Positions 17,490 through 26,243 of a stretch of DNA of 64,000 nt are shown here, piece by piece. Within the stretch, counting starts at the first letter, position 1, and every line of letters starts with the position of its first letter. Source of the stretch: Actinobacillus sp. (lineage in GTDB: Bacteria; Pseudomonadota; Gammaproteobacteria; Enterobacterales; Pasteurellaceae); NCBI GenBank assembly GCA_020026055.1, contig JAHHRA010000002.1, forward strand, positions 1-64,000. Direction: 5' to 3'. Made by a program: the position numbers and the translations under genes. The notes under the pieces are model-generated. The model saw nothing but the letters and a program-made list of their open reading frames with translations, was not told the origin of the DNA and made no database searches.

Positions 17490-18455
17490 CTAACTAAATG
17501 AGTTAATTATCAAAGTATTAGCAATTTGTTGTGGGATCTGTGAACGCACTTGTTGTGCCGCATTACAAATTGCGTAATAAAAACCTGACATACTCGTTCC
17601 GCCGTGACTCTTTACAACAACTGACTGTAATCCAAGTAAGGAGGCTCCATTATATTTTTCAGGGTTAAAAAGTGGATGTTGTTTTTCTAACAAAATCTGT
17701 AAATTTTTTACCGCACCTTCTAATGTTTTCAGTGCAATATTACCAGAGAAGCCATCTTGTACAATAATATTTGCTTTCCCTTCCAAAAGATCATTTCCTT
17801 CAATAAAACCTATATAGTTTATACGTGAATCCTTTTGTAACAATTGTGCAGCTTGTCTTATTTCAATCTTTCCTTTGAATGCTTCCGTTCCAACATTTAA
17901 TAATGCAAGTCGAGGATGAGAAAGTTTAAAATATTTTTTAACGAAAATAGTGCCCATTACAGCAAATTGATGCAAATTCTCAGCTGAACAATCAATATTT
18001 GCACCTAAGTCTAACATTATTTGTGGTGTATGATTTAGACTTGGAATAATCGACATCAATGCCGGACGCTTGATACTAGGGATAGAATGAATCAGTCGCT
18101 TCGCTAATCCCATTAAAACACCTGTGTTACCTGCACTCACACATCCTTGTGCTTCACCTTTTGCTACAGCTTCTAACGCCAGACGCATCGAAGTATTTTG
18201 GCTACTGTAAATCGCACGTAAAAGATTATCTACACTTTGAATTTGTTTTTCGGTATGACGAATAATAAGGCGTTCTTTTAAATGAGTCAGGTGCGTTGGA
18301 AGCTGATTTAAATAGGGAAAAATTTGATCTTGGTAACCAAACAATAAAAGTGAAAGCCGAGGATCATCTGCTACTGCTTTTATAGCAGCAGGCATAGTAA
18401 TACGGGGACCTATGTCCCCGCTCATTACATCTAACGCAAGAGTTAGACGACTCAA
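17490..18455 (-). CDS. plsX: Phosphate acyltransferase PlsX
   Basis: Makes acyl-phosphate from acyl-ACP for phospholipid synthesis by PlsY; peripheral on the inner membrane. The product is 321 residues. The start is TTG at 18455, seven or so bases after AAGG; no ATG fits. The N-terminal block reads LALDVMSGDIGPRIT where the family usually has VMGGD, a Gly-to-Ser change from one base. Other motifs are normal (QGCVSAGNTGVLM, LLNVGTEAFKG, VQDGFSGNIALKT, GGTSMSGFYYAI). Cotranscribed with rpmF and fabH. Confidence 0.95.
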   Translation of the reverse strand: MSRLTLALDVMSGDIGPRITMPAAIKAVADDPRLSLLLFGYQDQIFPYLNQLPTHLTHLKERLIIRHTEKQIQSVDNLLRAIYSSQNTSMRLALEAVAKGEAQGCVSAGNTGVLMGLAKRLIHSIPSIKRPALMSIIPSLNHTPQIMLDLGANIDCSAENLHQFAVMGTIFVKKYFKLSHPRLALLNVGTEAFKGKIEIRQAAQLLQKDSRINYIGFIEGNDLLEGKANIIVQDGFSGNIALKTLEGAVKNLQILLEKQHPLFNPEKYNGASLLGLQSVVVKSHGGTSMSGFYYAICNAAQQVRSQIPQQIANTLIINSFS

Positions 18456-18480
18456 TGGTATACCTTAAAATAACAAACAA

Positions 18481-18651
18481 TTATTTGTTAATTACTTTAC
18501 GACCACGGTAGTAACCGTCTGCTGTCACGTGGTGGCGTAAATGAGTTTCACCGCTGGTTTTATCAACTGAAACAGTGGCAGTAGTTAAAGCATCATGAGA
18601 ACGACGCATATCACGACGTGAGCGAGATTTTTTGTTTTGTTGAACAGCCAT
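18481..18651 (-). CDS. rpmF: 50S ribosomal protein L32
   Basis: A 56-residue ribosomal protein starting MAVQQNKKSRSRRDMRRSHD and ending GYYRGRKVINK. It lies in the conserved order yceD-rpmF-plsX, 18 nt after yceD and 25 nt before plsX. Highly basic, with the usual L32 length. Confidence 0.97.
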   Translation of the reverse strand: MAVQQNKKSRSRRDMRRSHDALTTATVSVDKTSGETHLRHHVTADGYYRGRKVINK

Positions 18652-18669
18652 TTGACCAATTCTCCTAAA

Positions 18670-19191
18670 TTACTTTTTTAAATTAGCTAACACTGCAAAC
18701 GGATTTGGTTTCTTTGCCTCTTCTATTGGCAATTCACCGAAAATCTGTTCGCTAATGGACACTTCACAGTGTTCAGATAAATGCTTTGGAACCAGCGGAA
18801 GACTTAAAATCAGTTCATCTTCAACCAGTGCCAGTAAATCTATTTCACCGAACGCATTAACTTCGATTGGTTCATAAATTTCAGGTAACTCATCAATTAT
18901 GGCAATTGATTTAATCGGAGAGTAAAGAAACTCTGTTTTCAATTGTTCCACATATGCTTCACCACAACGTTGGCAAATTAGCTCTATTTCAATTTGAGCA
19001 GTACCTTTGAATACAGGCAATTTTTGTGGGTCTACAAAAAATGATATTGTAACCTGTGCATCACTAAGCACTTGATTCACCGATTCTGCAAGGCGTTCTA
19101 AGTTTTGACGAGTATAAATCCCGTTAAGATCAATCCGTCTTTGAGCGTCTTTAATAGGATCAGTGGTTAGGGGTAGTTTTACCTTTTGCAT
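18670..19191 (-). CDS. yceD: YceD (DUF177) 23S rRNA accumulation protein
   Basis: DUF177 family protein, 173 residues, implicated in 23S rRNA accumulation. It contains the family cysteine pair CQRCGEAY, then the acidic central segment (EPIEVNAFGEIDLLALVEDELILSLPL) and the C-terminal KPNPFAVLANLKK. It is the first gene of yceD-rpmF-plsX, whose linkage couples ribosome and lipid genes in gamma-proteobacteria. Confidence 0.94.
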   Translation of the reverse strand: MQKVKLPLTTDPIKDAQRRIDLNGIYTRQNLERLAESVNQVLSDAQVTISFFVDPQKLPVFKGTAQIEIELICQRCGEAYVEQLKTEFLYSPIKSIAIIDELPEIYEPIEVNAFGEIDLLALVEDELILSLPLVPKHLSEHCEVSISEQIFGELPIEEAKKPNPFAVLANLKK

Positions 19192-19386
19192 AGGGCGTGG
19201 ATATTACCTTTTGATGTGCAATTAGTCAAAGGAAATTATCATTTTTTAAGAGAATTTTCACAAACAATATCCAAAAAATTATCATTTATGTACTTATATT
19301 CCTCCTTGATTATTGTCATTATTTATGGCATACATCAAAAGAGTTGTCCTTTAATTTTTTAATCAACAATCCTATTAGGAGTTTAT

Positions 19387-21027
19387 ATGCAAAGATCTTT
19401 TAAAAAAACATTATTCGCATTGACAGTAGCGATGAGTACTTTCGCAAGTCCTGTACTTTTAAGTGCAGAAATTCCTCAAGGCACTAAACTTGATGCGACT
19501 CAACATTTCCGAATTAATAACGGTTCAGACCCATCATCTCTTGATCCACATAAAATTGAAGGAGCACCAGAAGGAAACATAGTAAGAAATATTTTCGAAA
19601 CACTCGTTATTTCTGATGCTCAAGGAAATATTATTCCTGGTGTAGCAGAAAAATGGGAACATAGTCCAGATTACAAAGTATGGACATTTTATTTAAGACC
19701 TAATGCTAAATGGTCAAATGGTGAGCCATTGACGGCAGATGATTTTGTTTATTCCTTTCAACGTCTTGCGGATCCACTCACAGCTTCACCTTATGCTAGC
19801 TACCTTGATTATCTTCAGCTCTTAAATGCTGACGATGTTATCAGTGGTAAAAAACCTGTTACAGACTTAGGCATAAAAGCTTTAAATCAGCATACATTGC
19901 AACTTACTTTGAGCGAAAGTATCCCTTATGCTGATAAATTAATGGAACACTACGTTCTTGCTCCTGTAAATAAAAAAGCAATTGAAAAATATGGTGATAA
20001 ATGGACTAACTTAAATCACATTGTCACTAATGGTGCTTTTGTGCCAATAACTTGGATTATTAATGAAAAAATTGAATTAGTTCCAAATCCAAATTATTGG
20101 GACAAAGACAAAGTTGTCTTACAAAAAGTAACTTTCTACCCTATTAGTTTGTCTAAACCTGAATTAGATCGTTATCGTTCTGGTGACCTAGATGCCACTG
20201 AAACTATGCCTACAGAGATGTTTCATCGCTTAAAGAACCAATACTTAAGTGAAGTATTTGTACCAAAAGCTCTTTGTACGGGGCTTTATGAATTTAATAA
20301 CCAAAAACCTCCTTTTAATAATCCTAAAGTACGTCAAGCAATTTCTATGGCACTAGATCGCAACATTATTACGGATAAAGTGTTAGGTCAAGGACAAGTT
20401 GCAAGTTATAACTTTACTCCAAATTATATTAGTGGTGGTGAGAAAATTAAAGCTCCTGAATGGGCAAGCTGGAGCCAAGATAAACGCAACCAAGTTGCAT
20501 TACAGCTATTAAAAGAAGCAGGTTATGATAAAAATCATCCTCTTACTTTCTCGCTTCTTTACAACACTTCAGATGACCATAAAAAAGTAGCTGTCGCATT
20601 TACTTCTATTTTACGTAAAAATCTTCAAGGCGTTGTGAACGTAAAAATGATAAACCAAGAATGGAAAACGTACCTTGATTCTCGTCATCAAGGTAATTAT
20701 GAACTAGCACGTGCTGGATGGTGTGCTGATTATAATGAAGCCACCACCTTCCTAACTTATTTCTTGTCAGATTCAAGCAATAACACTGCTTTTTATAAAA
20801 GCAAAACATTTGATGACATCATAGCGCAGGCTTATAAAGCACAAGATGATGAAGAACGTGCTAAATTCTATGCTAAAGCTGAAGAACAATTAAGCCAAGA
20901 TGCTCCTCTTATTCCTGTTTACTATTATGTAAAACCGAAAATGATTAAACCTTATGTAAAAGGATTTGCAGTAAATAATCCAACTTTAAATTATTATTTA
21001 AAAGATGTGTACATCATTGCACACTAA
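19387..21027 (+). CDS. oppA: Oligopeptide ABC transporter, periplasmic binding protein OppA
   Basis: Periplasmic solute-binding protein (SBP family 5) that captures oligopeptides for OppBC. The 546-residue precursor has a classic signal peptide (MQRSFKKTLFALTVAMSTFA, cleavage near LLSA) and no lipobox Cys. The family motif is RNIFETLVISDAQGNIIPGVAEKWE, read in two parts. First gene of oppABCDF; AGGAG precedes the ATG. The ~195-nt upstream region is very AT-rich and likely holds the operon promoter. H. influenzae OppA also binds haem, but nothing in this sequence decides that. Confidence 0.95.
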   Translation: MQRSFKKTLFALTVAMSTFASPVLLSAEIPQGTKLDATQHFRINNGSDPSSLDPHKIEGAPEGNIVRNIFETLVISDAQGNIIPGVAEKWEHSPDYKVWTFYLRPNAKWSNGEPLTADDFVYSFQRLADPLTASPYASYLDYLQLLNADDVISGKKPVTDLGIKALNQHTLQLTLSESIPYADKLMEHYVLAPVNKKAIEKYGDKWTNLNHIVTNGAFVPITWIINEKIELVPNPNYWDKDKVVLQKVTFYPISLSKPELDRYRSGDLDATETMPTEMFHRLKNQYLSEVFVPKALCTGLYEFNNQKPPFNNPKVRQAISMALDRNIITDKVLGQGQVASYNFTPNYISGGEKIKAPEWASWSQDKRNQVALQLLKEAGYDKNHPLTFSLLYNTSDDHKKVAVAFTSILRKNLQGVVNVKMINQEWKTYLDSRHQGNYELARAGWCADYNEATTFLTYFLSDSSNNTAFYKSKTFDDIIAQAYKAQDDEERAKFYAKAEEQLSQDAPLIPVYYYVKPKMIKPYVKGFAVNNPTLNYYLKDVYIIAH

Positions 21028-21100
21028 AAAATAGCTTAAATGTAGCGATAGGCTTGCCTCTCGCTACATTATTAGCCCTTGGGGATATGGAGAACACTAT

Positions 21101-22021
21101 ATGTTGAAGTTAATTTTTCGCCGCATTTTGCAGGCTATTCCTACACTTTTTATTTTAATTACTTTCTCTTTCTTTTTGATGAGGTTAGCTCCAGGTAGTC
21201 CTTTTTCTACGGAAAAAAATTATCCTCCAGAAGTGATCGCAAATATTGAAGCTAAGTACCATTTAAATGAACCATTAGCTACACAATATTGGATCTATTT
21301 AAAAGATTTAGCTCATGGTGATTTTGGTCCCTCTTTTAAATATAAAGACTATAGTGTTAACGAACTTGTCAACAGTGCCTTTCCTGTATCATTTAAGCTT
21401 GGTCTTACTGCTTTTATTGTGGCACTTATTTTAGGCATTTCTATGGGGACACTCGCCGCTTTAAATCAGAATAAATGGCTCGATTATTTTATTATGGCTT
21501 TCGCTATGACAGGTGTAGTAATACCAAGCTTTGTCTTAGCACCCTTATTAGTGTTCTTATTTTCTATTACGTTAAAATGGCTCCCATCAGGAGGATGGGA
21601 CGGCGGTAAAGCGTTATTGATGATTATGCCTGTATCAGCCCTTTGCATTTCTTATATTGCTAGTATCGCTCGTATTACTCGTGGTTCTATGATTGAAATT
21701 CTGCATTCCAACTTTATCCGTACGGCGAAAGCCAAAGGATTACCAACAAGTCACATTTTAATAAAACATGCTTTACGTCCAGCAATGTTACCTATTATTT
21801 CGTATATGGGACCTGCTTTTGTAGGCATTATTACTGGTTCAATGGTTATTGAAAACGTTTTTGGCTTACCTGGTGTAGGGCAACTTTTTGTTAATGGAGC
21901 TTTAAATCGTGATTATGCGTTAGTTTTAAGTTTAACAATTTTAATGGGGACCTTAACTATTGCTTTTAATGCTCTCGTCGATATTTTATATGCTGTGATT
22001 GATCCTAAAATTCATTACTAA
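21101..22021 (+). CDS. oppB: Oligopeptide ABC transporter permease OppB
   Basis: Inner-membrane permease, 306 residues and six membrane spans. The first is MLKLIFRRILQAIPTLFILI, and the EAA loop that docks the ATPases reads FIRTAKAKGLPTSHILIKH. Follows oppA by 74 nt with a good GGAG-type site, and oppC starts 12 nt after its stop. Confidence 0.96.
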   Translation: MLKLIFRRILQAIPTLFILITFSFFLMRLAPGSPFSTEKNYPPEVIANIEAKYHLNEPLATQYWIYLKDLAHGDFGPSFKYKDYSVNELVNSAFPVSFKLGLTAFIVALILGISMGTLAALNQNKWLDYFIMAFAMTGVVIPSFVLAPLLVFLFSITLKWLPSGGWDGGKALLMIMPVSALCISYIASIARITRGSMIEILHSNFIRTAKAKGLPTSHILIKHALRPAMLPIISYMGPAFVGIITGSMVIENVFGLPGVGQLFVNGALNRDYALVLSLTILMGTLTIAFNALVDILYAVIDPKIHY

Positions 22022-22032
22022 AGAGGTTTTAC

Positions 22033-22947
22033 ATGTTAACTATACGAAAAGAAGATCATGAAATGCTAGAAAATGTAACAGAAAGTTTAGTCGATATAGA
22101 AGGTAGAAGCCTTTGGCAAGATGCTAAACGGCGTTTTTTTCACAATAAAGCGGCATTAGTCAGCCTATGTATTTTATTTGCTATTACTGCTTTTGTAACT
22201 ATTGCTCCTACATTCTTACCTTTTTCTTATGAAGACACTGATTGGAGCATGATAAGCACTGGTCCAGATTTTGAATCAGGACATTATTTCGGCACTGATA
22301 CGACAGGTCGCGATCTATTAGCTCGAGTCGCCATAGGTGGGCGTATTTCTTTATTAGTAGGAATCGCTGGTGCATGCATTGCAATATTAATGGGTACTCT
22401 ATATGGTGCAACTTCTGGTTATATTGGAGGTAAAACTGACGCAGTTATGATGCGTTTCTTAGAAATTTTAAGCTCATTTCCTTTTATGTTCTTTGTAATC
22501 TTGCTTGTCACTTTTTTTGGACAAAATATTTTATTAATTTTTGTAGCCATTGGTATGGTATCTTGGCTTGACATGGCAAGAATTGTAAGAGGGCAAACGC
22601 TTAGTTTAAAGCAAAAAGAATTTATTGAAGCAGCTCGTGTTTGTGGTGTTCCTCCTTATCAAATTGTGTGGAAACATATTGTGCCAAATGTACTAGGAAT
22701 TGTTGTCGTGTACGCTTCTTTATTAGTTCCAGGTATGATTTTATTTGAATCTTTTTTAAGTTTTTTAGGTCTTGGTACCCAAGAACCTTTAAGTAGTTGG
22801 GGAGCTTTATTAAATGATGGTGCTCAAAGTATGGAAGTAGCACCATGGTTACTTATTTTCCCTGCTCTCTTTCTTGTCATTACCCTATTTTGTTTTAACT
22901 TTATTGGGGATGGTTTACGTGATGCTTTAGATCCTAAAGATCGCTAA
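22033..22947 (+). CDS. oppC: Oligopeptide ABC transporter permease OppC
   Basis: Second permease subunit, 304 residues with a cytosolic N-terminal stretch and six spans. The EAA loop is EFIEAARVCGVPPYQIVWKH; the C-terminus GDGLRDALDPKDR is typical. GAGG lies seven bases before the ATG. A second in-frame ATG at codon 11 is also possible. Confidence 0.95.
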   Translation: MLTIRKEDHEMLENVTESLVDIEGRSLWQDAKRRFFHNKAALVSLCILFAITAFVTIAPTFLPFSYEDTDWSMISTGPDFESGHYFGTDTTGRDLLARVAIGGRISLLVGIAGACIAILMGTLYGATSGYIGGKTDAVMMRFLEILSSFPFMFFVILLVTFFGQNILLIFVAIGMVSWLDMARIVRGQTLSLKQKEFIEAARVCGVPPYQIVWKHIVPNVLGIVVVYASLLVPGMILFESFLSFLGLGTQEPLSSWGALLNDGAQSMEVAPWLLIFPALFLVITLFCFNFIGDGLRDALDPKDR

Positions 22948-22965
22948 TGAATTCGGAGAATAATA

Positions 22966-23964
22966 ATGACAAATGCCATTCAACCTTTACTCACTGTTCA
23001 AGATCTTTTTGTGAGTTTTAATACACCAGATGGTATCGTAACTGCCGTTAATAATTTAACTTTTTCGTTAAATGCAGGTGAAACGTTAGGAATTGTGGGT
23101 GAATCAGGATCTGGGAAATCACAAACTGCTTTTGCTTTAATGGGATTACTTGCACAAAATGGTCGCGTTACAGGTTCTGCAAAATTTAACGGTCAAGAAA
23201 TCCTGAATCTGCCCGAAGCCCAGCTTAATCGCTTACGTGCGGAGCAAATCGCAATTATTTTTCAAGATCCTATGACATCACTCAACCCTTATATGAAAAT
23301 CGGCGAACAACTTATGGAAGTGCTAAAAATCCATAAAGGAATGGATCATAAAACTGCTTTTACTCAGTCTGTTGCTATGCTAGATGCAGTTAAGATCCCA
23401 GAATCTCATAAACGTATGGGAATGTACCCACATGAATTTTCAGGAGGCATGCGGCAACGTGTCATGATCGCAATGGCATTATTATGTCGTCCTAAATTAC
23501 TAATTGCAGATGAGCCTACTACTGCACTTGACGTAACTGTTCAAGCACAAATTATGACTTTATTAAATGAACTCAAAACAGAATTTAATACTGCAATCAT
23601 CATGATTACTCACGACCTCGGTGTTGTTGCAGGTATATGTGATAACGTTCTCGTAATGTATGCGGGACGGACGATGGAGTACGGCACGGCTAAACAGATT
23701 TTCTATTCTCCAACTCATCCTTATTCACTCGGGTTAATTGAAGCTGTTCCAAGCTTGAATAATATCCAAAATGAATTAACAACGATTCCAGGAAATCCAC
23801 CAAATTTATTAAAATTACCGTCTGGTTGTCCATTTAAACCACGTTGCAAATTTGCTCGAGCAGAATGCTCGACTCCTCTTCCCTTAAAACGCACTATTGA
23901 TAATCGCTTCAGGGCTTGTTTTATTCCAGAAGTCGAGATAATTAACACCTTAAAATCTAACTAA
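22966..23964 (+). CDS. oppD: Oligopeptide ABC transporter ATP-binding protein OppD
   Basis: ATPase energising peptide uptake, 332 residues. Walker A GESGSGKSQ, signature FSGGMRQRV, Walker B LLIADEPTTALD and switch His in MITHDLGVV are intact. The C-terminal oligopeptide/dipeptide domain carries the cysteine cluster CPFKPRCKFARAECS. Nineteen nt after oppC. Confidence 0.96.
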   Translation: MTNAIQPLLTVQDLFVSFNTPDGIVTAVNNLTFSLNAGETLGIVGESGSGKSQTAFALMGLLAQNGRVTGSAKFNGQEILNLPEAQLNRLRAEQIAIIFQDPMTSLNPYMKIGEQLMEVLKIHKGMDHKTAFTQSVAMLDAVKIPESHKRMGMYPHEFSGGMRQRVMIAMALLCRPKLLIADEPTTALDVTVQAQIMTLLNELKTEFNTAIIMITHDLGVVAGICDNVLVMYAGRTMEYGTAKQIFYSPTHPYSLGLIEAVPSLNNIQNELTTIPGNPPNLLKLPSGCPFKPRCKFARAECSTPLPLKRTIDNRFRACFIPEVEIINTLKSN

Positions 23965-23975
23965 GGGAAACTATT

Positions 23976-24965
23976 ATGGAAAAAAAATTACTACTTGATA
24001 TACAAAATCTAGATGTTTATTTCAATATCATTGATAACAACCATTTTTTAATTCCTAAAAAACAAATACTCAAAGCAGTTAATAACGTATCATTTAAGCT
24101 TTATGAAGGTGAAACTCTCGGTGTTGTTGGCGAATCAGGTTGTGGAAAATCCACTTTGGCACGGGCTATTATTGGATTAGTTAAAAGTACTAATGGCAAA
24201 ATAGTCTGGTTGGGGGAAAACTTAGTCGCTAAAAACTCGAAACAATGGAAACCTTATCGCAATCAGCTACAAATGATTTTCCAAGATCCACTTGCTTCAC
24301 TCGATCCACGTATGACAATTGGTAATATTATTGCAGAACCTTTAAAAATTTATCAACCACACTTAAGAGCCTCAGAGATAAAAGAAAAAGTAAAAGCAAT
24401 GATGATCAAAGTCGGGCTTTTACCAAATCTTATTAACCGTTACCCACATGAATTTTCTGGTGGGCAATGTCAACGCATTGGCATTGCTCGTGCACTCATT
24501 GTCGAACCTAAATTAATTATCTGCGATGAACCTGTGTCTGCCCTTGACGTCTCTATTCAAGCACAAGTAGTTAATTTATTGAAATCTTTACAAAAAGAGA
24601 TGAATTTATCTTTAATTTTTATCGCTCATGATCTTGCGGTAGTGAAGCATATCTCAGATCGCATTCTAGTGATGTACTTAGGCAATGTAGTAGAAACAGG
24701 AACAAAACAAGCAGTTTATGATAACCCTCTTCATCCTTATACCCAAGCACTTATGTCGGCAGTTCCTATCCCTGATCCAGAATTAGAACGCAATAAAAAA
24801 ATTCAGCTATTAGAAGGTGAACTACCATCACCAATCAATCCACCATCAGGTTGTGTTTTCCGTACACGTTGCCCGCTTGCTTACGAGCATTGTATTACGA
24901 CAAAACCCTACCTTGAGGGTGAAAATGTACATCAAGTTGCCTGCTTTAAAGTAAAAATCAGCTAA
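23976..24965 (+). CDS. oppF: Oligopeptide ABC transporter ATP-binding protein OppF
   Basis: Second ATPase, 329 residues, forming the heterodimer with OppD. Walker A GESGCGKST, signature FSGGQCQRIG, Walker B LIICDEPVSALD, and the C-terminal Cys cluster CVFRTRCPLAYEHC. Last gene of the operon, followed by a palindromic repeat and a hairpin terminator. Confidence 0.96.
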   Translation: MEKKLLLDIQNLDVYFNIIDNNHFLIPKKQILKAVNNVSFKLYEGETLGVVGESGCGKSTLARAIIGLVKSTNGKIVWLGENLVAKNSKQWKPYRNQLQMIFQDPLASLDPRMTIGNIIAEPLKIYQPHLRASEIKEKVKAMMIKVGLLPNLINRYPHEFSGGQCQRIGIARALIVEPKLIICDEPVSALDVSIQAQVVNLLKSLQKEMNLSLIFIAHDLAVVKHISDRILVMYLGNVVETGTKQAVYDNPLHPYTQALMSAVPIPDPELERNKKIQLLEGELPSPINPPSGCVFRTRCPLAYEHCITTKPYLEGENVHQVACFKVKIS

Positions 24966-24969
24966 TTCT

Positions 24970-25012
24970 CACGCCCTTATTTCCAGAAAAATTTTCCGAA
25001 AATTCGAGCGTT
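24970..25012. repeat. Dispersed palindromic repeat, full copy
   Basis: CACGCCCTTATTTCC, core GAAAAATTTTCC, right arm GAAAATTCGAGCGTTA. It starts five nt after the oppF stop, between convergent genes. Confidence 0.8.
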
Positions 25013-25020
25013 ATTAAATA

Positions 25021-25046
25021 AAAATGCGACATTTTTGTCGCATTTA
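25021..25046. terminator. Terminator between oppF and the EamA gene
   Basis: AAATGCGAC / GTCGCATTT, 9-bp perfect stem with loop ATTTTT and A/T flanks on both sides. Confidence 0.85.
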
Positions 25047-25063
25047 TTTCTCTACGAATGTCA

Positions 25064-25966
25064 TTAATTACTTAAAATTTTCTTTCTATCCTTAGCAATT
25101 TTATTAAGTTTTGCCTGTTTAGCATTATTTTTAGCTAATAAACTGACCGCAACGACAATAGTTAAAGTACCAAACCAAAAAGTCATCGGTAAATGGACTT
25201 TAGCAATAAATGCATCAAAAATACCTGAAAATACTACGCCAATAAAAGTAAAGGGAGTAAGAGTGCTGGCATTAGCATATTTAAAGGCTTTAGTAACATA
25301 AATTTGGAAAATTAACCCAAACACACCAACACAAACTAGCAATAATAAGCTTTTAAACGATAAACTTACCCATTCATAACCAAATAATAAAGCAACAAAA
25401 ATAAAGCCTATTATATGAAAATAAAACACGATATTTTGTGGTGAATTGTATTTGTTAAGTTCTTGTAAGCTACAGTATGCTATCGCTGCCAGCAATGCAC
25501 TAAACATGCCTAATACAATATAAAAACTATCAATTTTATCTTGTGAATAACTTCCAAGCAGAATAATGCACACGCCCACAAATCCCAAAAAGATCAAGAT
25601 AATTTGCATTAATGTAGTACGAATTCCGAAAAATAACAAAATAATAGGAACAAATAATGCTGAAATATTCATCAACAACACTGCAATCGCTACAGGCAAA
25701 TGTTTGATGATATAAAACATCAATAACATACTACTAATGCCAGCAACGTTACGTAAAATGAAATAAATCGGCTTAGTTGTATTAATTTTCAGCTGCTTTG
25801 TTTTTAAAATAATCGGCAATAAAAATGCCGCACCTAAAAAGAAACGAACAAATAAAATTTCACTTGATGGTACAGTAACGGAAGCAAATTTTACGAAGAT
25901 CCCCATTACTGCAATCGCGAGATATGCAATCAGCACATAAATTATGGCTCTATTTTCATTCGTCAT
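25064..25966 (-). CDS. EamA-family (DMT superfamily) transporter
   Basis: Inner-membrane permease of 300 residues with ten predicted spans in two repeated halves, ending in a basic tail (KNNAKQAKLNKIAKDRKK). The layout matches the DMT/EamA drug-metabolite family; substrates in this family range from amino acids to nucleotide sugars and cannot be read here. It is a lone gene with a 276-nt upstream gap, so it probably has its own promoter. Confidence 0.85.
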   Translation of the reverse strand: MTNENRAIIYVLIAYLAIAVMGIFVKFASVTVPSSEILFVRFFLGAAFLLPIILKTKQLKINTTKPIYFILRNVAGISSMLLMFYIIKHLPVAIAVLLMNISALFVPIILLFFGIRTTLMQIILIFLGFVGVCIILLGSYSQDKIDSFYIVLGMFSALLAAIAYCSLQELNKYNSPQNIVFYFHIIGFIFVALLFGYEWVSLSFKSLLLLVCVGVFGLIFQIYVTKAFKYANASTLTPFTFIGVVFSGIFDAFIAKVHLPMTFWFGTLTIVVAVSLLAKNNAKQAKLNKIAKDRKKILSN

Positions 25967-26243
25967 AATTCTTTCTATTCACTATTTTGTTGTTTTTTAG
26001 TTTTAAATAAAGCTACAGATCAAGAAAATATTCACGATTGGTAGCTAATTCTGCAATAAATTCAATGGATATTACCTGCAAAGCTTCTATTTTGTATAAC
26101 ATTACTATGATGACAAATTAAAAGTTTCCTTCTTTTCTATCTATTTTCGATCCTAATATGATGATTCAAATTCAACTATAAGTTCAAGCCTATTTAAAGT
26201 AGTTAAGCATAACTTAGCATTTTCCCCAAATGGCGCATTCAAC
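25967..26243. other. Gap between EamA and the C69 dipeptidase; possible gene remnant
   Basis: AT-rich spacer without an intact gene. A short minus-strand frame at 26013-26102 (29 residues, ending in NREYFLDL) has a coding-like composition but is preceded by stops and could be the tail of a lost gene; I do not recognise it. Near 26222 a weak TTTTCC...GGCGC motif resembles half of the dispersed palindrome. Confidence 0.3.
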
